From NCBI GenBank assembly GCA_036504515.1, contig DASXVA010000007.1:1-64000 (forward strand): a stretch of 64,000 nucleotides of DNA, written 5' to 3'. Below, piece after piece: positions 10,002 through 19,087 of this stretch. A program made the position numbers and the translations under genes. The first letter of the stretch is position 1; every line of letters begins with the position of its first letter. Origin of the DNA: AWTP1-18 sp036504515. Lineage in GTDB: Bacteria > Pseudomonadota > Gammaproteobacteria > Burkholderiales > Rhodocyclaceae. The notes below the pieces were generated by a model that searched no databases, was not told the origin of the DNA, and saw only the letters and a program-made list of their open reading frames with translations.

Positions 10002-10730
10002 TCAGGAGAAATAACGTTCTGCCAGCATGCCAAAGACAAGGGAGTCGAGCACGTGCCTGGGCTGGTTTCCGCTGTTCTTGATGCGAAAGTGGAAGTCTCC
10101 CCGGGATTCTGTCTCTTTGATTCGAGCAACGATTTTTAGGATGTTGCTTGCTTCAAGACTGTCGATATCTTCAAAGTCACAGCGAGGAATTGGATGGCGG
10201 GGCAGGCCAAGTAGTGCGACCCCGGTCCAGATGTCATCCACATGGTGCTGAGGAATAACTTCTTTCTTAACCAGCATCGCCGGGATCAGGTCACGACTGA
10301 GCAGGATGCCTGAACCTGACACGTACTCAAGAGTGTAATCGCCACCTTCTTCAACAGGGATGGTGAGCTCTTGTACCGGGCCACCGTAAAAAAGCTGCCG
10401 AGGTGCAGTTTCCAAGAAGGCCAATAGTGCATCGAGGCGATAGAAGGATGAAAGATTGGTTCGCAGTATGTAGTCGAACTCAAGATGTTCGTGACAGTAC
10501 TGCAAGGCTTTCAGTGTCTTGTCATTGATGCGGGCATGCATCTCGTCAATCCATTTTGTATAGAAGCAATCCTGCTCTACGTAGATGGTGTCGTCGGTGA
10601 CTTCCAGCGCAGACTTGAGAAAGTAGAGCGGGATTCCATGCCGATCTGCATTGGCACGCCAAAGCGCGCGACCCGTTTGATAAATGGGATCGTTGTCAGC
10701 GTCAATAACGAGAATGATGACTTTGGCCAC
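10002..10730 (-). CDS. Putative glycosyltransferase-like protein of the glycan cluster
   Basis: A 242-residue protein starting VAKVIILVIDADNDPIY at a GTG (10730) preceded by AGAGGA nine bases upstream; a longer frame would run into the neighbouring methyltransferase gene. It has a Rossmann-like beginning, a central FDYILRTNLSSFYRLDALL segment and a later HHVDDIWTGVALL motif. The acidic DD before WTG resembles the region of GT-A fold (GT31-like) transferases that selects the acceptor or base. No membrane segment is visible. The family assignment is tentative: the pattern (RTNLSSF, SGSGILLSRDL, DDIWTG) fits a sugar transferase, and every neighbour acts in sugar metabolism. The donor and acceptor cannot be read from the sequence. 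Confidence 0.6.
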   Translation of the reverse strand: MAKVIILVIDADNDPIYQTGRALWRANADRHGIPLYFLKSALEVTDDTIYVEQDCFYTKWIDEMHARINDKTLKALQYCHEHLEFDYILRTNLSSFYRLDALLAFLETAPRQLFYGGPVQELTIPVEEGGDYTLEYVSGSGILLSRDLIPAMLVKKEVIPQHHVDDIWTGVALLGLPRHPIPRCDFEDIDSLEASNILKIVARIKETESRGDFHFRIKNSGNQPRHVLDSLVFGMLAERYFS

Positions 10731-10765
10731 AGTGGATATTCCTCTTGAATTCTTTTTTCTGGGAA

Positions 10766-11269
10766 TCAGGCCAACTCGCGTTTTTCGAGAATGCTCACCA
10801 GGTAAGGACCATTCCACTCCTGATTGATCATGGCGAACCTGCCGCGAAAACCATACATAACGCCTGCAGGTTCATCGCCAGCAAAATAAATGGGAAAGGT
10901 TTCATCGGTGATGATGTTGACGTGGGTTGGGTCCCGGAAGGCCGCGGGATTCGGGTAGGCAGGGGTGACTGAAAGAAACCTGCCGCCGGGTTTCAGCACC
11001 CGCCAGATCTCACTCATGAGTTCAACAAAACAGTTCCGTCGTGTTGGCATGTAGATGATGCGGGGAACATGCTCAATGAAATCGTGGGCGGTGACAAAGT
11101 TGAAACACATGTCGGGGAAAGGAATGGGCTCTAGCGCCAAATCCGCCTTTACGATGCCGTGTTCCAAATCGTTTCGGATGTCGACGCCGAAAACAAGATC
11201 GGCATTGAATAGATTTTTGGGGCTCCTGCCGCAACCCAAGTCTAGTGAGGATGTCTTGTCAGGTGTCAT
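10766..11269 (-). CDS. Small class I SAM-dependent methyltransferase
   Basis: A 167-residue protein whose SAM-binding glycine motif LDLGCGRSPKN begins at about residue 9, so the usual N-terminal helices are missing. It keeps the acidic ribose-binding strand (FGVDIRND), a DFIEHVP segment after motif II, and the motif III-like EIWRVLKPGGRFL. The fold is that of methyltransferase family 11-like enzymes, often found in O-antigen and glycan clusters where they methylate sugars. The ATG at 11269 has no convincing ribosome-binding site. It is transcribed with the genes on either side of it on the minus strand (35 and 78 base gaps). The substrate is unknown. Confidence 0.72.
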   Translation of the reverse strand: MTPDKTSSLDLGCGRSPKNLFNADLVFGVDIRNDLEHGIVKADLALEPIPFPDMCFNFVTAHDFIEHVPRIIYMPTRRNCFVELMSEIWRVLKPGGRFLSVTPAYPNPAAFRDPTHVNIITDETFPIYFAGDEPAGVMYGFRGRFAMINQEWNGPYLVSILEKRELA

Positions 11270-11347
11270 GGTTTATGTATGGCCAAATGTTAGGGACGAT
11301 GGGGACGGCGTAGATTAAAAATGCACAGACATTCAAGTTATGGGGCT

Positions 11348-12100
11348 TTAAACGCTGACATAGGTAACATTTTTATAGCCGTGGCGATTTTGTCCGCGCT
11401 CAGCGCTAGGGCGGTAAAAAGAAAGGACCGAGTCGATGATGGCCGACTTGCGAAACTTGAATAGGGTCTCCATACAGAAGATGTAGTCCTCTGCTTTACG
11501 AAAAGGTTTGTCATCCGGGTCACGGAATCGCACTTGCTCAAGTACTTCGCGACGAACATACGTGTGACCGGTCACAACGTCGGTAAATGGCGCTGGCAGG
11601 TTGATGCCGTAGGCGCCAGCATGGAGGACACAGTCCTCAAATTTCCCCTCGGGAAAGTAGAGGGGGTAAAGGATGTCCGAGTCAATCGTGACGATCTTTT
11701 CAATTGGCACGGTATTCAGTACATCCCGGGTACACCTGTGATTGAGGTGGACGATATCGCGGTTAGCAAACAGGAAGGCGACCGTTTGGAACAACTGGGG
11801 ATGGGGCAAGTCGTCTGCATCGAAGAAGGCAACGATGTCGCCACTGGCAAGGGCCGATCCTTTGTTGCGATTGCCAGAGGCAAGCAGCATTTCACGGTTG
11901 AGTAGGATGCTGCCCTTGCTGACATTGCCGAAGGCGTTCTCAATGTCTTCGATCAGGGCTTTGGGCATGTCGCCCGCCGATGAAATCGAAATAATGATTT
12001 CATTGGGAAGCAAGGTGCCCTGATTGATGGCCCGCAGTAATTCTGGAAGAAAGATTGCATCTCCAGGTGTGGCCGGAATGACGAGTGAAATGCTTTCCAT
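11348..12100 (-). CDS. Family 2 (GT-A) glycosyltransferase
   Basis: A 250-residue protein from the ATG at 12100 (an in-frame TTG at 12112 is an alternative; neither has a clear ribosome site). It begins SISLVIPATPGDAIFLPELL, followed by the nucleotide-sugar binding core NRNKGSALASGDIVAFFDADD, in which DAD is the metal-binding DxD-type motif. A later RKAEDYIFCMETLF carries the ED-type catalytic base region typical of GT2 enzymes. No membrane helices are seen, so a soluble cytoplasmic transferase is expected. It is probably the first gene of a short minus-strand group (GT2, methyltransferase, putative transferase) that diverges from the UDP-glucuronate decarboxylase gene at 12253. Confidence 0.8.
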   Translation of the reverse strand: MESISLVIPATPGDAIFLPELLRAINQGTLLPNEIIISISSAGDMPKALIEDIENAFGNVSKGSILLNREMLLASGNRNKGSALASGDIVAFFDADDLPHPQLFQTVAFLFANRDIVHLNHRCTRDVLNTVPIEKIVTIDSDILYPLYFPEGKFEDCVLHAGAYGINLPAPFTDVVTGHTYVRREVLEQVRFRDPDDKPFRKAEDYIFCMETLFKFRKSAIIDSVLSFYRPSAERGQNRHGYKNVTYVSV

Positions 12101-12252
12101 ATTTGAGGGCAAGGAATTGGAGTATTCGGTGGATTTTGGTCTCTACTTCGGCAAACAGAAAGCCGGAAGAGGCAATGGTAATTACTCTGTTTTCATTCAG
12201 TGACTTGAAATGCTTGGGGTAGTATGGCGGCACACTTCACAAGGGACTCCTC

Positions 12253-13200
12253 ATGCGAGAAAAGTGGAAAAAAAGAGTGCTTGTCACCGGAGGCGCCGGA
12301 TTCCTCGGTAGCCATCTTTGCGATCGGCTTGTGGCACGAGGTGACGATGTTCTTTGTGTGGACAATTTCTACACGGGAAGCAAAAGTAATGTCGCCCACC
12401 TGCTAGGCAAGGACAACTTCGAGTTGATGCGGCACGATGTCACCTTTCCGCTGTATGTCGAGGTGGATGAGATATACAACTTGGCCTGTCCCGCAAGTCC
12501 GGTCCATTATCAGCATGATCCGGTGCAAACGACCAAGACCAGCGTCCATGGCGCCATCAACATGCTCGGTTTGGCCAAGCGTTGTAAAGCCAGAATCTTG
12601 CAGGCATCCACATCTGAGGTCTATGGTGACCCAGAGGTCCATCCCCAGCAAGAAGAATACTGGGGGCGTGTGAATCCAATCGGTATCCGCAGTTGCTACG
12701 ACGAAGGTAAGCGTTGTGCGGAAACCCTGTTCTTCGATTATCACCGCCAGCACCAGTTGCGCATCAAAGTAGTACGGATCTTCAATACCTACGGTCCGCG
12801 TATGCATCCGGATGATGGTCGTGTTGTCAGTAATTTCATCATGCAGGCCCTGCGTGGAGAGGACATCACTCTCTACGGTGATGGTGGTCAGACCCGTAGT
12901 TTTTGCTATGTGGACGACCTGATTGACGCCATGATGCGCATGATGGATACACCTGATGAGTTTACCGGGCCGGTTAATATCGGTAATCCAGGGGAGTTCA
13001 GCATGAAGGAGCTTGCCGAGCAGGTGCTGGCGTTGACCGGTAGTCGCTCCAAGATCATCCATCTTCCAATGCCTGCGGACGATCCACGGCAGCGCCGTCC
13101 CGACTTGACTCTGGCTAAAAAAATGCTGGATTGGGCTCCCACGGTGCCTTTACGCGATGGTTTGGAAAAGACAATCGCTTATTTTGCTCAATTAGCCTGA
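12253..13200 (+). CDS. UDP-glucuronate decarboxylase (UDP-xylose synthase)
   Basis: A 315-residue extended short-chain dehydrogenase/reductase. It has the NAD-binding motif VTGGAGFLGSHLCDRL at the N-terminus, the LACPASPVHYQ and STSEVYGDPEVHPQ segments characteristic of UXS enzymes, and the catalytic SCYDEGKR (YxxxK). A GDGGQTRSFCYVDDL motif closes the substrate pocket. It converts UDP-glucuronate to UDP-xylose with internal NAD recycling. The ATG at 12253 follows an AAGGGA site. It heads a plus-strand run with the next two transferase genes (12-base gap, then a 4-base overlap), so UDP-xylose may feed the glycan built by this cluster. Confidence 0.93.
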   Translation: MREKWKKRVLVTGGAGFLGSHLCDRLVARGDDVLCVDNFYTGSKSNVAHLLGKDNFELMRHDVTFPLYVEVDEIYNLACPASPVHYQHDPVQTTKTSVHGAINMLGLAKRCKARILQASTSEVYGDPEVHPQQEEYWGRVNPIGIRSCYDEGKRCAETLFFDYHRQHQLRIKVVRIFNTYGPRMHPDDGRVVSNFIMQALRGEDITLYGDGGQTRSFCYVDDLIDAMMRMMDTPDEFTGPVNIGNPGEFSMKELAEQVLALTGSRSKIIHLPMPADDPRQRRPDLTLAKKMLDWAPTVPLRDGLEKTIAYFAQLA

Positions 13201-13212
13201 GCCAGGACGGCC

Positions 13213-14154
13213 ATGGAACAACTGACAGCCTTTGTGTCGAGCCGGGGGCTTCTGAAGTCCTGTGGTTCCCATAATCAGAAACCGGTATCCAGCAATGTCC
13301 ATATAGACCCCGACCTGCTGGCCAACCATCGGCCAGGCGGTACGATCTATGTCTGTACGGATGCGCTGCGTAATTTTGCCGAGAACTTCCTGCCCCATAT
13401 CGACAAGCCCTTTGTCCTGATTAGTGGTGACAGTGATGTTCCCATCAGTGATGCGGTGCTGGGCGATCCTGCTATCACCGCTATCCTGGCGAGTGGGCAG
13501 TTGCTTGGCTGGTATGCACAAAACCTGTCCGCCCGACATCCCAAACTGTTTGCCCTACCCATTGGCCTTGATTACCACACGATGTGGGAACGACCGGGTT
13601 TGTGGGGCATTACGGCAGTTTCCCCCATTGCTCAGGAAAACTCGCTGATCAATATTCTTGCCGCGTCGCCCGAGTTCAATCAGCGCTACTTGGCCGCTTA
13701 TTGCAACTGGCACTTTGCTATGGGGCGAGGGGATAGGCAGGAGTGCTTTGACAAGATCGACAGGTCCATCTGTTTCTTCGAGAGCAATGCCGTACCGAGA
13801 AACAGCACCTGGCTGCGTCAGGCGGAATGTATGTTTGTTGTGAGCCCCGAAGGTGCTGGCATGGATTGCCACCGGACCTGGGAGGCCCTCCTGCTTGGCT
13901 GTATTCCTATCGTCAAGGCGAATCCCCTGTCTGACTTGTTCGCAGGTTTGCCGGTGCTGACCGTCGAGGATTGGCGGGAGGTGAATCGGGACAGAATACT
14001 GGCCTACATGCAGACTTTGCCAGAGCGGAAATTCGAGTTCTCCCCTCTGTTCCGGGAGTATTGGCTGCGTAAGATTTCCGGCGCAAGCCCATCGATTCTG
14101 GAACCTATGACCTTTGCTGAATTCCGCAAGTTACTGACGCGAAAGACCGGATGA
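13213..14154 (+). CDS. Exostosin-like putative glycosyltransferase
   Basis: A 313-residue protein with no membrane segment. The most telling region is FVVSPEGAGMDCHRTWEALL followed by GCIPIVK, which matches the conserved tail of exostosin/GT47-like bacterial transferases (Ser-Pro-x-Gly-x-Gly, His-Arg-Thr-Trp-Glu, then Cys-Ile-Pro). Upstream blocks include FVLISGDSDVPIS and LFALPIGLDYHTMW. The gene starts 12 bases after the UDP-xylose synthase gene, and its stop overlaps the next start (ATGA at 14151-14154), so the three are probably co-translated. The donor sugar is unknown; the neighbouring UDP-xylose synthase is only a hint. Confidence 0.65.
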   Translation: MEQLTAFVSSRGLLKSCGSHNQKPVSSNVHIDPDLLANHRPGGTIYVCTDALRNFAENFLPHIDKPFVLISGDSDVPISDAVLGDPAITAILASGQLLGWYAQNLSARHPKLFALPIGLDYHTMWERPGLWGITAVSPIAQENSLINILAASPEFNQRYLAAYCNWHFAMGRGDRQECFDKIDRSICFFESNAVPRNSTWLRQAECMFVVSPEGAGMDCHRTWEALLLGCIPIVKANPLSDLFAGLPVLTVEDWREVNRDRILAYMQTLPERKFEFSPLFREYWLRKISGASPSILEPMTFAEFRKLLTRKTG

Positions 14155-16082
14155 TGAGCCCGTTAACCACACAGGATGCCCAGATATTCAAGGAACGCTG
14201 CGAAGACAGCCCCGGCATCTTGATGCTTTGCCAGGGAGATTGGCAACCGACGGCGGAACGGCTGCGCCTACTGGAGGAGCAGAACTATTACGTGATGACC
14301 GCGGCCAACGGTTACCAGGACATCCTGGACTGGTTGCCACAGCCACGCTGTATCGGTGCCATGTTTGCGCATCCGGAAACCGTTGCCCAGGCACGGCAGC
14401 ATTTCCCTGAGAAAGTGATTGAGCGCTTTGAAGGTGTCGGTGCCCGTTTTCTCCGCAGCTTGACCCAAGAGTTACCTTACGGACTCCACAATGCTGGCGC
14501 GCCTTTTACGGCCACAGCACCGGCGGCGCTTAAAACATTGGATGTCGTTTCGGTTTTCTCACCGGTAGCACTCAAGCGCGGACACCTGCTCATTGAGGCG
14601 CTTCTGGCGGCAGGGGTTACCGCTTACGTGTTCGCCCAATCACTGGGTTCCAACCCCCAGTTGTTGGCATCATTTTTCGATGTGGTGAAAGCTTCGGGAA
14701 AGACTATCGAATATTTCCACTATCCCTTCGATCCCTATGCCCTGATGCGGATTGATGGTCGTATTGTCATTGATGGCCGTCCCATCGGCGCCAACAACAG
14801 CATCGTCTCTGCCTATCTGGCCCGTGCCCGACTGTTCGTACACACATCGACGACTGAGGGTATCTCCAATTCGATTATGGAGGCATTGCTGAATGATGTG
14901 CCGGTCCTGATTTGTGATGATATTCGGGGTCCCCAGCAGGCCCTTTCATTGCAACTTCCCCAATGCATCCATCGTTCCCCGCCAGATACAGCATCCCTGG
15001 CAGGCAACATCAGGGATTTACTGGCAAGCCCCAGGACGGATGGTGAAATTCGTGCCGCATTCCGTCAGGTGATTGATCCTTTCGAAATTAACCGGCGTGT
15101 GGTTCGTGGGACTCAAGAATGGTTTACCCGCAATGGTTTGCCCTGGAAGGGACATTGTCTTGGTTTGCTGGGGGGCGTTCAGTCCAAGATTGACCTGGCA
15201 TCGGTCAGTGCGGAAGAGAGCTATCGGGGTGGGCGCCATATCTACCCCAGTGTTGCCGAGGCAACCCAGTGCGTTGGCTTCCAATGGAAAATCGCCGACA
15301 GCCTTGGGCGAAGCGATCATGCTGCCAGTTTGTTGGCCGAATTACAGTACATCAGCGATAATTTGGCGGCAAAGCCAGCGCAGAAAACTGACCAGGACTC
15401 CCCTGAGGGGCAGGTAGACATATCGACTCTGCACCGCCTGATTGCCATCCTGGCCGAGAAGACAGAGATCAAGCATGTGCTTGAGATTGGTGCGGCAGCA
15501 GATTTGAAGCTGACGGACATTCTGGTCGAACATCTTGGCCGAAACGAGAAACAACCCCAACTGTATTGTCTGGAAATGGCCGAGTCAGCCCATGCGGCCC
15601 TGGTGCAGCGCTACGGCGATAAAGGCTTCGTGCACTGCCTGCAGGCGAGTACGGTTCCTTTGGAGGCATTTCCTTCGGAAGAGGATGTTGCTCATTTCTA
15701 TCAGAACACGCCGGATCGCTTGAAGGGCTACCCTCTGGAGACCATCCTGCAGTGGTTGCGGAATGATGTGGCTCAGATGCGTCAGACCAGTATCGAAAGC
15801 AACGGCATTCGTAGTGCGCAGGGGAAGGCCGGTGTCGACAATTTCGATATGGTATTCATCGACGGACGTGAATTCACGGGCTTCGCTGAAATGGCACTGC
15901 TGAAGGGGGCCAACATCCTGATTCTGGGCTGTACTCGTACCTTCAAGAATCAGCAGAGTCTGAAGGATTTGTCTCAGGACCCTGAGTATGACCTGCTGTT
16001 TTCAGCGCCAGAGCTAGGTAATGGCTATGCAGGTTTTGTCAAAAAGCTGTTCCGCGAACAGGGCGGCCTAAGCCGCGCCTAG
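14151..16082 (+). CDS. GT4-like glycosyltransferase fused to a degenerate methyltransferase-like domain
   Basis: A 643-residue two-part protein. The first part carries a GT-B transferase signature: TSTTEGISNSIMEALL, about residues 232-247, holds the paired glutamates of GT4 enzymes, and VFSPVALKRGHLLIEALLAAG precedes it. The second part, from about residue 422, is a Rossmann methyltransferase-like domain (HVLEIGAAADLKL, then NFDMVFIDGREFTG). This tail is clearly homologous to that of the 604-residue protein encoded at 16132-17946: both have FPSE-x-VA-FY-N, a YP...I-WLR-D block and FDMV-IDG-EFTG. In this copy the SAM-binding GxGxG stretch is lost, so the tail is probably not an active methyltransferase. 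Confidence 0.75.
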   Translation: MMSPLTTQDAQIFKERCEDSPGILMLCQGDWQPTAERLRLLEEQNYYVMTAANGYQDILDWLPQPRCIGAMFAHPETVAQARQHFPEKVIERFEGVGARFLRSLTQELPYGLHNAGAPFTATAPAALKTLDVVSVFSPVALKRGHLLIEALLAAGVTAYVFAQSLGSNPQLLASFFDVVKASGKTIEYFHYPFDPYALMRIDGRIVIDGRPIGANNSIVSAYLARARLFVHTSTTEGISNSIMEALLNDVPVLICDDIRGPQQALSLQLPQCIHRSPPDTASLAGNIRDLLASPRTDGEIRAAFRQVIDPFEINRRVVRGTQEWFTRNGLPWKGHCLGLLGGVQSKIDLASVSAEESYRGGRHIYPSVAEATQCVGFQWKIADSLGRSDHAASLLAELQYISDNLAAKPAQKTDQDSPEGQVDISTLHRLIAILAEKTEIKHVLEIGAAADLKLTDILVEHLGRNEKQPQLYCLEMAESAHAALVQRYGDKGFVHCLQASTVPLEAFPSEEDVAHFYQNTPDRLKGYPLETILQWLRNDVAQMRQTSIESNGIRSAQGKAGVDNFDMVFIDGREFTGFAEMALLKGANILILGCTRTFKNQQSLKDLSQDPEYDLLFSAPELGNGYAGFVKKLFREQGGLSRA

Positions 16083-16126
16083 TCGGATCTGAATTGCAGA
16101 TCCGACTTGTGGCCGGTACGCCGGCC
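16081..16126. terminator. Two hairpins between convergent GT4-fusion genes
   Basis: An eleven-pair perfect stem (AGTCGGATCTG at 16081-16091, complement at 16097-16107) overlaps the end of the plus-strand gene, and GGCCGG / CCGGCC (16111-16126) forms a second stem. No T-run follows on either strand. The position between converging genes suggests transcription termination, but the mechanism is uncertain. Confidence 0.5.
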
Positions 16127-16131
16127 CAGTG

Positions 16132-17946
16132 TTAGAACCTTCTTTCAAATACAGCGTAGCCATTCCTGAGTTCGAAGTTCTGATGGGTCAGGGCGTAGTT
16201 GACGTGGTTGCTCAGCATCCGATATACGTTAAAGCACTTGTGTGAATTCACGTCGTCAAGCGCGATTATTTTTGCGCCCATGGTGTGGTACATCTCGGCT
16301 TCCCCGGTGAATTCAGAACCATCGATGAGCACCATGTCGAAATGCTTGAGGCCATTTTCGCTTTTGATGACTTCGATGCCATTGCGGGTAAGCCCTGACT
16401 GTTTCATGTATTCAAGATCCTGCCGCAACCAGGAAATCACTTGTTCGACGGGGTAAGTATTAAGCGTCGTGCGGGTATTTGCGTAGAAGAAAGCTACTTC
16501 CTGTTCGGAGGGAAACTCTTCCATGCTCACCGAGGACTGGTTGTAAACCTTGACGAAGTTGCAGTCCGCATAGGCAGCTTTGAGAGCGGTATAGCGCTCG
16601 GTGCTTAGCTCCATGCAATACAAGCGAGTCTGGTCGGCATCGGGCCGCGCCTTCAGGGCAGAGACGAAGGCGTGAGTGCTGCCTGCGCCACTGGATGAAC
16701 CAATTTCCAGGAATGTCTTCAGCTCAGGCCGACTAGCCAGGGAGTGGAGCAGTTTGTAAAAGTCGTCGTTGACGATTTCGCCCGGAATGATTTTTGACAA
16801 CATGCTGGCTCCCGCTTGGTTGTGGGGTGAGTAGGTAGGTTCGGTATTTAGCGCAGACGGATTGGGGCGCGCTAGGATTTTGAGTAGAGCTTCTTTGATT
16901 TCGGTGGCCATGCGCGCCCAGGAAAACTTGGAGATTTGCTGCAGCCCTTTGTTGATCAGGAGTGAACGCATGGCCGGATCCTGTACTTGGAGCAGAGCCT
17001 GAGCCATCCCATTGACGTCACCGGGGGCAACGTAGATCACCGCATCACCAGCTACCTCCGGAATGGATCCGACTGGGCAGGTAATGACGGGACAGGAGCA
17101 TGCCATGGCTTCCGTGATGGGCATGCCAAAGCCTTCATAAATGGAAGGGTAGGCGAGGGCCAGGGCGCCGCCATAGGCACATTGGAGTTCTTCGTCATCT
17201 ACCTCGACCATGTGCACTGTGGCATCGCCTACATAAGCAGCGAACTCCGGTTCCAGGCTTGCCCAGGGCCCTGTGCAGATAATGGCGTAGTCGCCACGTC
17301 GGTCACCAAGGGCAGAGAAGGCCTGGAAGAATTGAAGGCCGTTCTTGTAGGCAGCGCGACTGCCGACTAGTAGAAAATAAGGCTTTGCGATGCCGTACTT
17401 GGTTTTGAATGCTGAAACTTTTTCTGTTGCGGGCAAAGTGAAGTCAACGCCGCAATGAGCGATGATGATGCGATCCGCAGGAATGGCTGGGAAAAAGCGG
17501 AGCAGGTCTTTTGCTGTATTCTGGGAGATGGAAATGTAGTCGGCTGCATGGCGGATGCCTTCATGTTTTGTTGTCCACATGGCATTGCCGGCAATATCCC
17601 AGTTCAGGATTTCGGGAATCATGTCATAGGCCATGAATACCGAGGGTGTGCTGATGGGGGTGGTGTAGTAGCTGGAGATAAACAGGTCCGCCTTTTCCTC
17701 GTCACAGACCTGCTGCAGCATCGCCTTGTCTTGATCGGGCGTCCCATAGTTATGGGCGGGAATGGTGCGGTAGACGATGCCGGGGATTTGCGGGGCACTG
17801 CCTTGGCGGTCAAGCACCAGCAGTTGCTGGGCGAATCCGTCGCGTACCCATTCTTTCAGCAAGGAGCGCCAGACGCGAGCAATGCCCGAGCGGTTGTACT
17901 GGAAAAAAACCGCGTCAATGAGGATTTTGGCTGTCCGCGCTGTCAT
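16132..17946 (-). CDS. GT4 glycosyltransferase fused to a class I methyltransferase-like domain
   Basis: A 604-residue protein. Residues 1 to about 370 are a GT-B fold group 1 transferase: the N-terminal AVFFQYNRSGIARVWRSLL, FLLVGSRAAYKNGLQ, and the retaining-GT4 signature YEGFGMPITEAMACSCPVI near residue 268. From about 385 the C-terminal domain has an intact SAM-like motif FLEIGSSSGAGSTHAF and then FDMVLIDGSEFTGEAEM and IIALDDVNSHKC, like the macrocin-O-methyltransferase/cephalosporin hydroxylase type of SAM enzyme. It converges with, and shares its tail domain with, the gene ending at 16082. It probably adds a sugar and methylates a glycan, but coupling of the two steps is inference. Confidence 0.8.
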   Translation of the reverse strand: MTARTAKILIDAVFFQYNRSGIARVWRSLLKEWVRDGFAQQLLVLDRQGSAPQIPGIVYRTIPAHNYGTPDQDKAMLQQVCDEEKADLFISSYYTTPISTPSVFMAYDMIPEILNWDIAGNAMWTTKHEGIRHAADYISISQNTAKDLLRFFPAIPADRIIIAHCGVDFTLPATEKVSAFKTKYGIAKPYFLLVGSRAAYKNGLQFFQAFSALGDRRGDYAIICTGPWASLEPEFAAYVGDATVHMVEVDDEELQCAYGGALALAYPSIYEGFGMPITEAMACSCPVITCPVGSIPEVAGDAVIYVAPGDVNGMAQALLQVQDPAMRSLLINKGLQQISKFSWARMATEIKEALLKILARPNPSALNTEPTYSPHNQAGASMLSKIIPGEIVNDDFYKLLHSLASRPELKTFLEIGSSSGAGSTHAFVSALKARPDADQTRLYCMELSTERYTALKAAYADCNFVKVYNQSSVSMEEFPSEQEVAFFYANTRTTLNTYPVEQVISWLRQDLEYMKQSGLTRNGIEVIKSENGLKHFDMVLIDGSEFTGEAEMYHTMGAKIIALDDVNSHKCFNVYRMLSNHVNYALTHQNFELRNGYAVFERRF

Positions 17947-17988
17947 GGTGTTCAGGCCTAAAAAATGTCGAAGAGTCAGGGAAGGAAA

Positions 17989-18972
17989 TTATCGGTTCAT
18001 GCCGGCATCTGCTTGAGACACCATTTCTTTTGCGACGTCTCTTACTTTGTAGCGGGCTATCCAATGAAGCTTTTGTGCTGCCAAACCAGGGTCCGCCAGA
18101 CTCATTCTCAGATCCGAGGGGCGAAAGAAGGATGAGTCAATGTCAACATGCTCCTTCCAGTCCAAGCCCTTGAGCTTGAATGCCTCGCTGACGAATTGCT
18201 CCAAAGAGCTGGTTTCGCCGGTGGCGATGACGAAGTCTTCCGCTGCATCCTGCTGCAACATGAGCCACATTGCATTGACATACTCAGGTGCCCAGCCCCA
18301 GTCGCGCCAGATGTCCAGATTGCCCAGGCGTAACCGTTCTCCGCTACCTGCTGCGATACGACAGGCTGTTTTGACAATTTTCTGGGTAACAAAACGCTCT
18401 GGTCGAAGAGGGGATTCGTGATTGAACAGAATGCCCGAGCATGCATAGAGTCCGTAAGCTTCCCGGTAGTTGGCGACCTCCCAGAAGGCGGCTGCCTTTG
18501 CAACGGCGTAAGGACTCCGTGGGCGAAACGGTGTTTGCTCATTGGCAGGGGTTTCGTTAGTGTCTCCGTAGCATTCACTGGAGCCTGCGTTGTAGAGACG
18601 AATTCCCTTGTCGAGAAATCGGACCACTTCAAGCAGGTTCAGTATGCCGATACTGATGCTCTCCATGGTCTCGACCGGTTGCTCAAAGGAGAGCCCCACC
18701 GAGCTTTGGCCGGCCAGGTTGTAGACCTCGTCGGGATGATATTTCGACATGACCTGAAGAACGCTGCGAAAGTCGTTCATCGCCATGGAGGTCAGATGGA
18801 CTTTGTCGCGAATGCCCAGGTGGTCAAGCTTTGCGAAGTTGCCTACTTGGGCATCCCTCGATGTGCCGATGACCGTGTACCCCTTTTCAACCAGGAGTTG
18901 GGCTAGATAAGCACCGTCCTGGCCGGATATTCCGCAGATCAGCGCAGTTTTTGAATTCGGAGTCGTTTTCAT
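17989..18972 (-). CDS. gmd: GDP-mannose 4,6-dehydratase
   Basis: A 327-residue short-chain dehydrogenase/reductase with the diagnostic GMD opening ALICGISGQDGAYLAQLL (GxxGxxG), NLAGQSSVGLSFEQP, the SSECYG segment, the catalytic YAVAK and the GILFNHESPLRPERFVT block. It makes GDP-4-keto-6-deoxymannose from GDP-mannose, the precursor of GDP-fucose, GDP-rhamnose and GDP-perosamine. No reductase, epimerase or aminotransferase that would finish such a sugar is in the window, so the end product is unknown. It lies 42 bases before the GT4-methyltransferase gene on the same strand and is probably co-transcribed with it. Confidence 0.92.
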   Translation of the reverse strand: MKTTPNSKTALICGISGQDGAYLAQLLVEKGYTVIGTSRDAQVGNFAKLDHLGIRDKVHLTSMAMNDFRSVLQVMSKYHPDEVYNLAGQSSVGLSFEQPVETMESISIGILNLLEVVRFLDKGIRLYNAGSSECYGDTNETPANEQTPFRPRSPYAVAKAAAFWEVANYREAYGLYACSGILFNHESPLRPERFVTQKIVKTACRIAAGSGERLRLGNLDIWRDWGWAPEYVNAMWLMLQQDAAEDFVIATGETSSLEQFVSEAFKLKGLDWKEHVDIDSSFFRPSDLRMSLADPGLAAQKLHWIARYKVRDVAKEMVSQADAGMNR

Positions 18973-19087
18973 TGTTGCCTACAGGAAGTTTCCGGGGGCT
19001 GCCAAAACGGCCATTACCGTGTGGGCTCTCCGGTTTGAAGCAGCAGTATGAAAATTGATAGCCATGATTCTGCCGATTTTTTGATCG

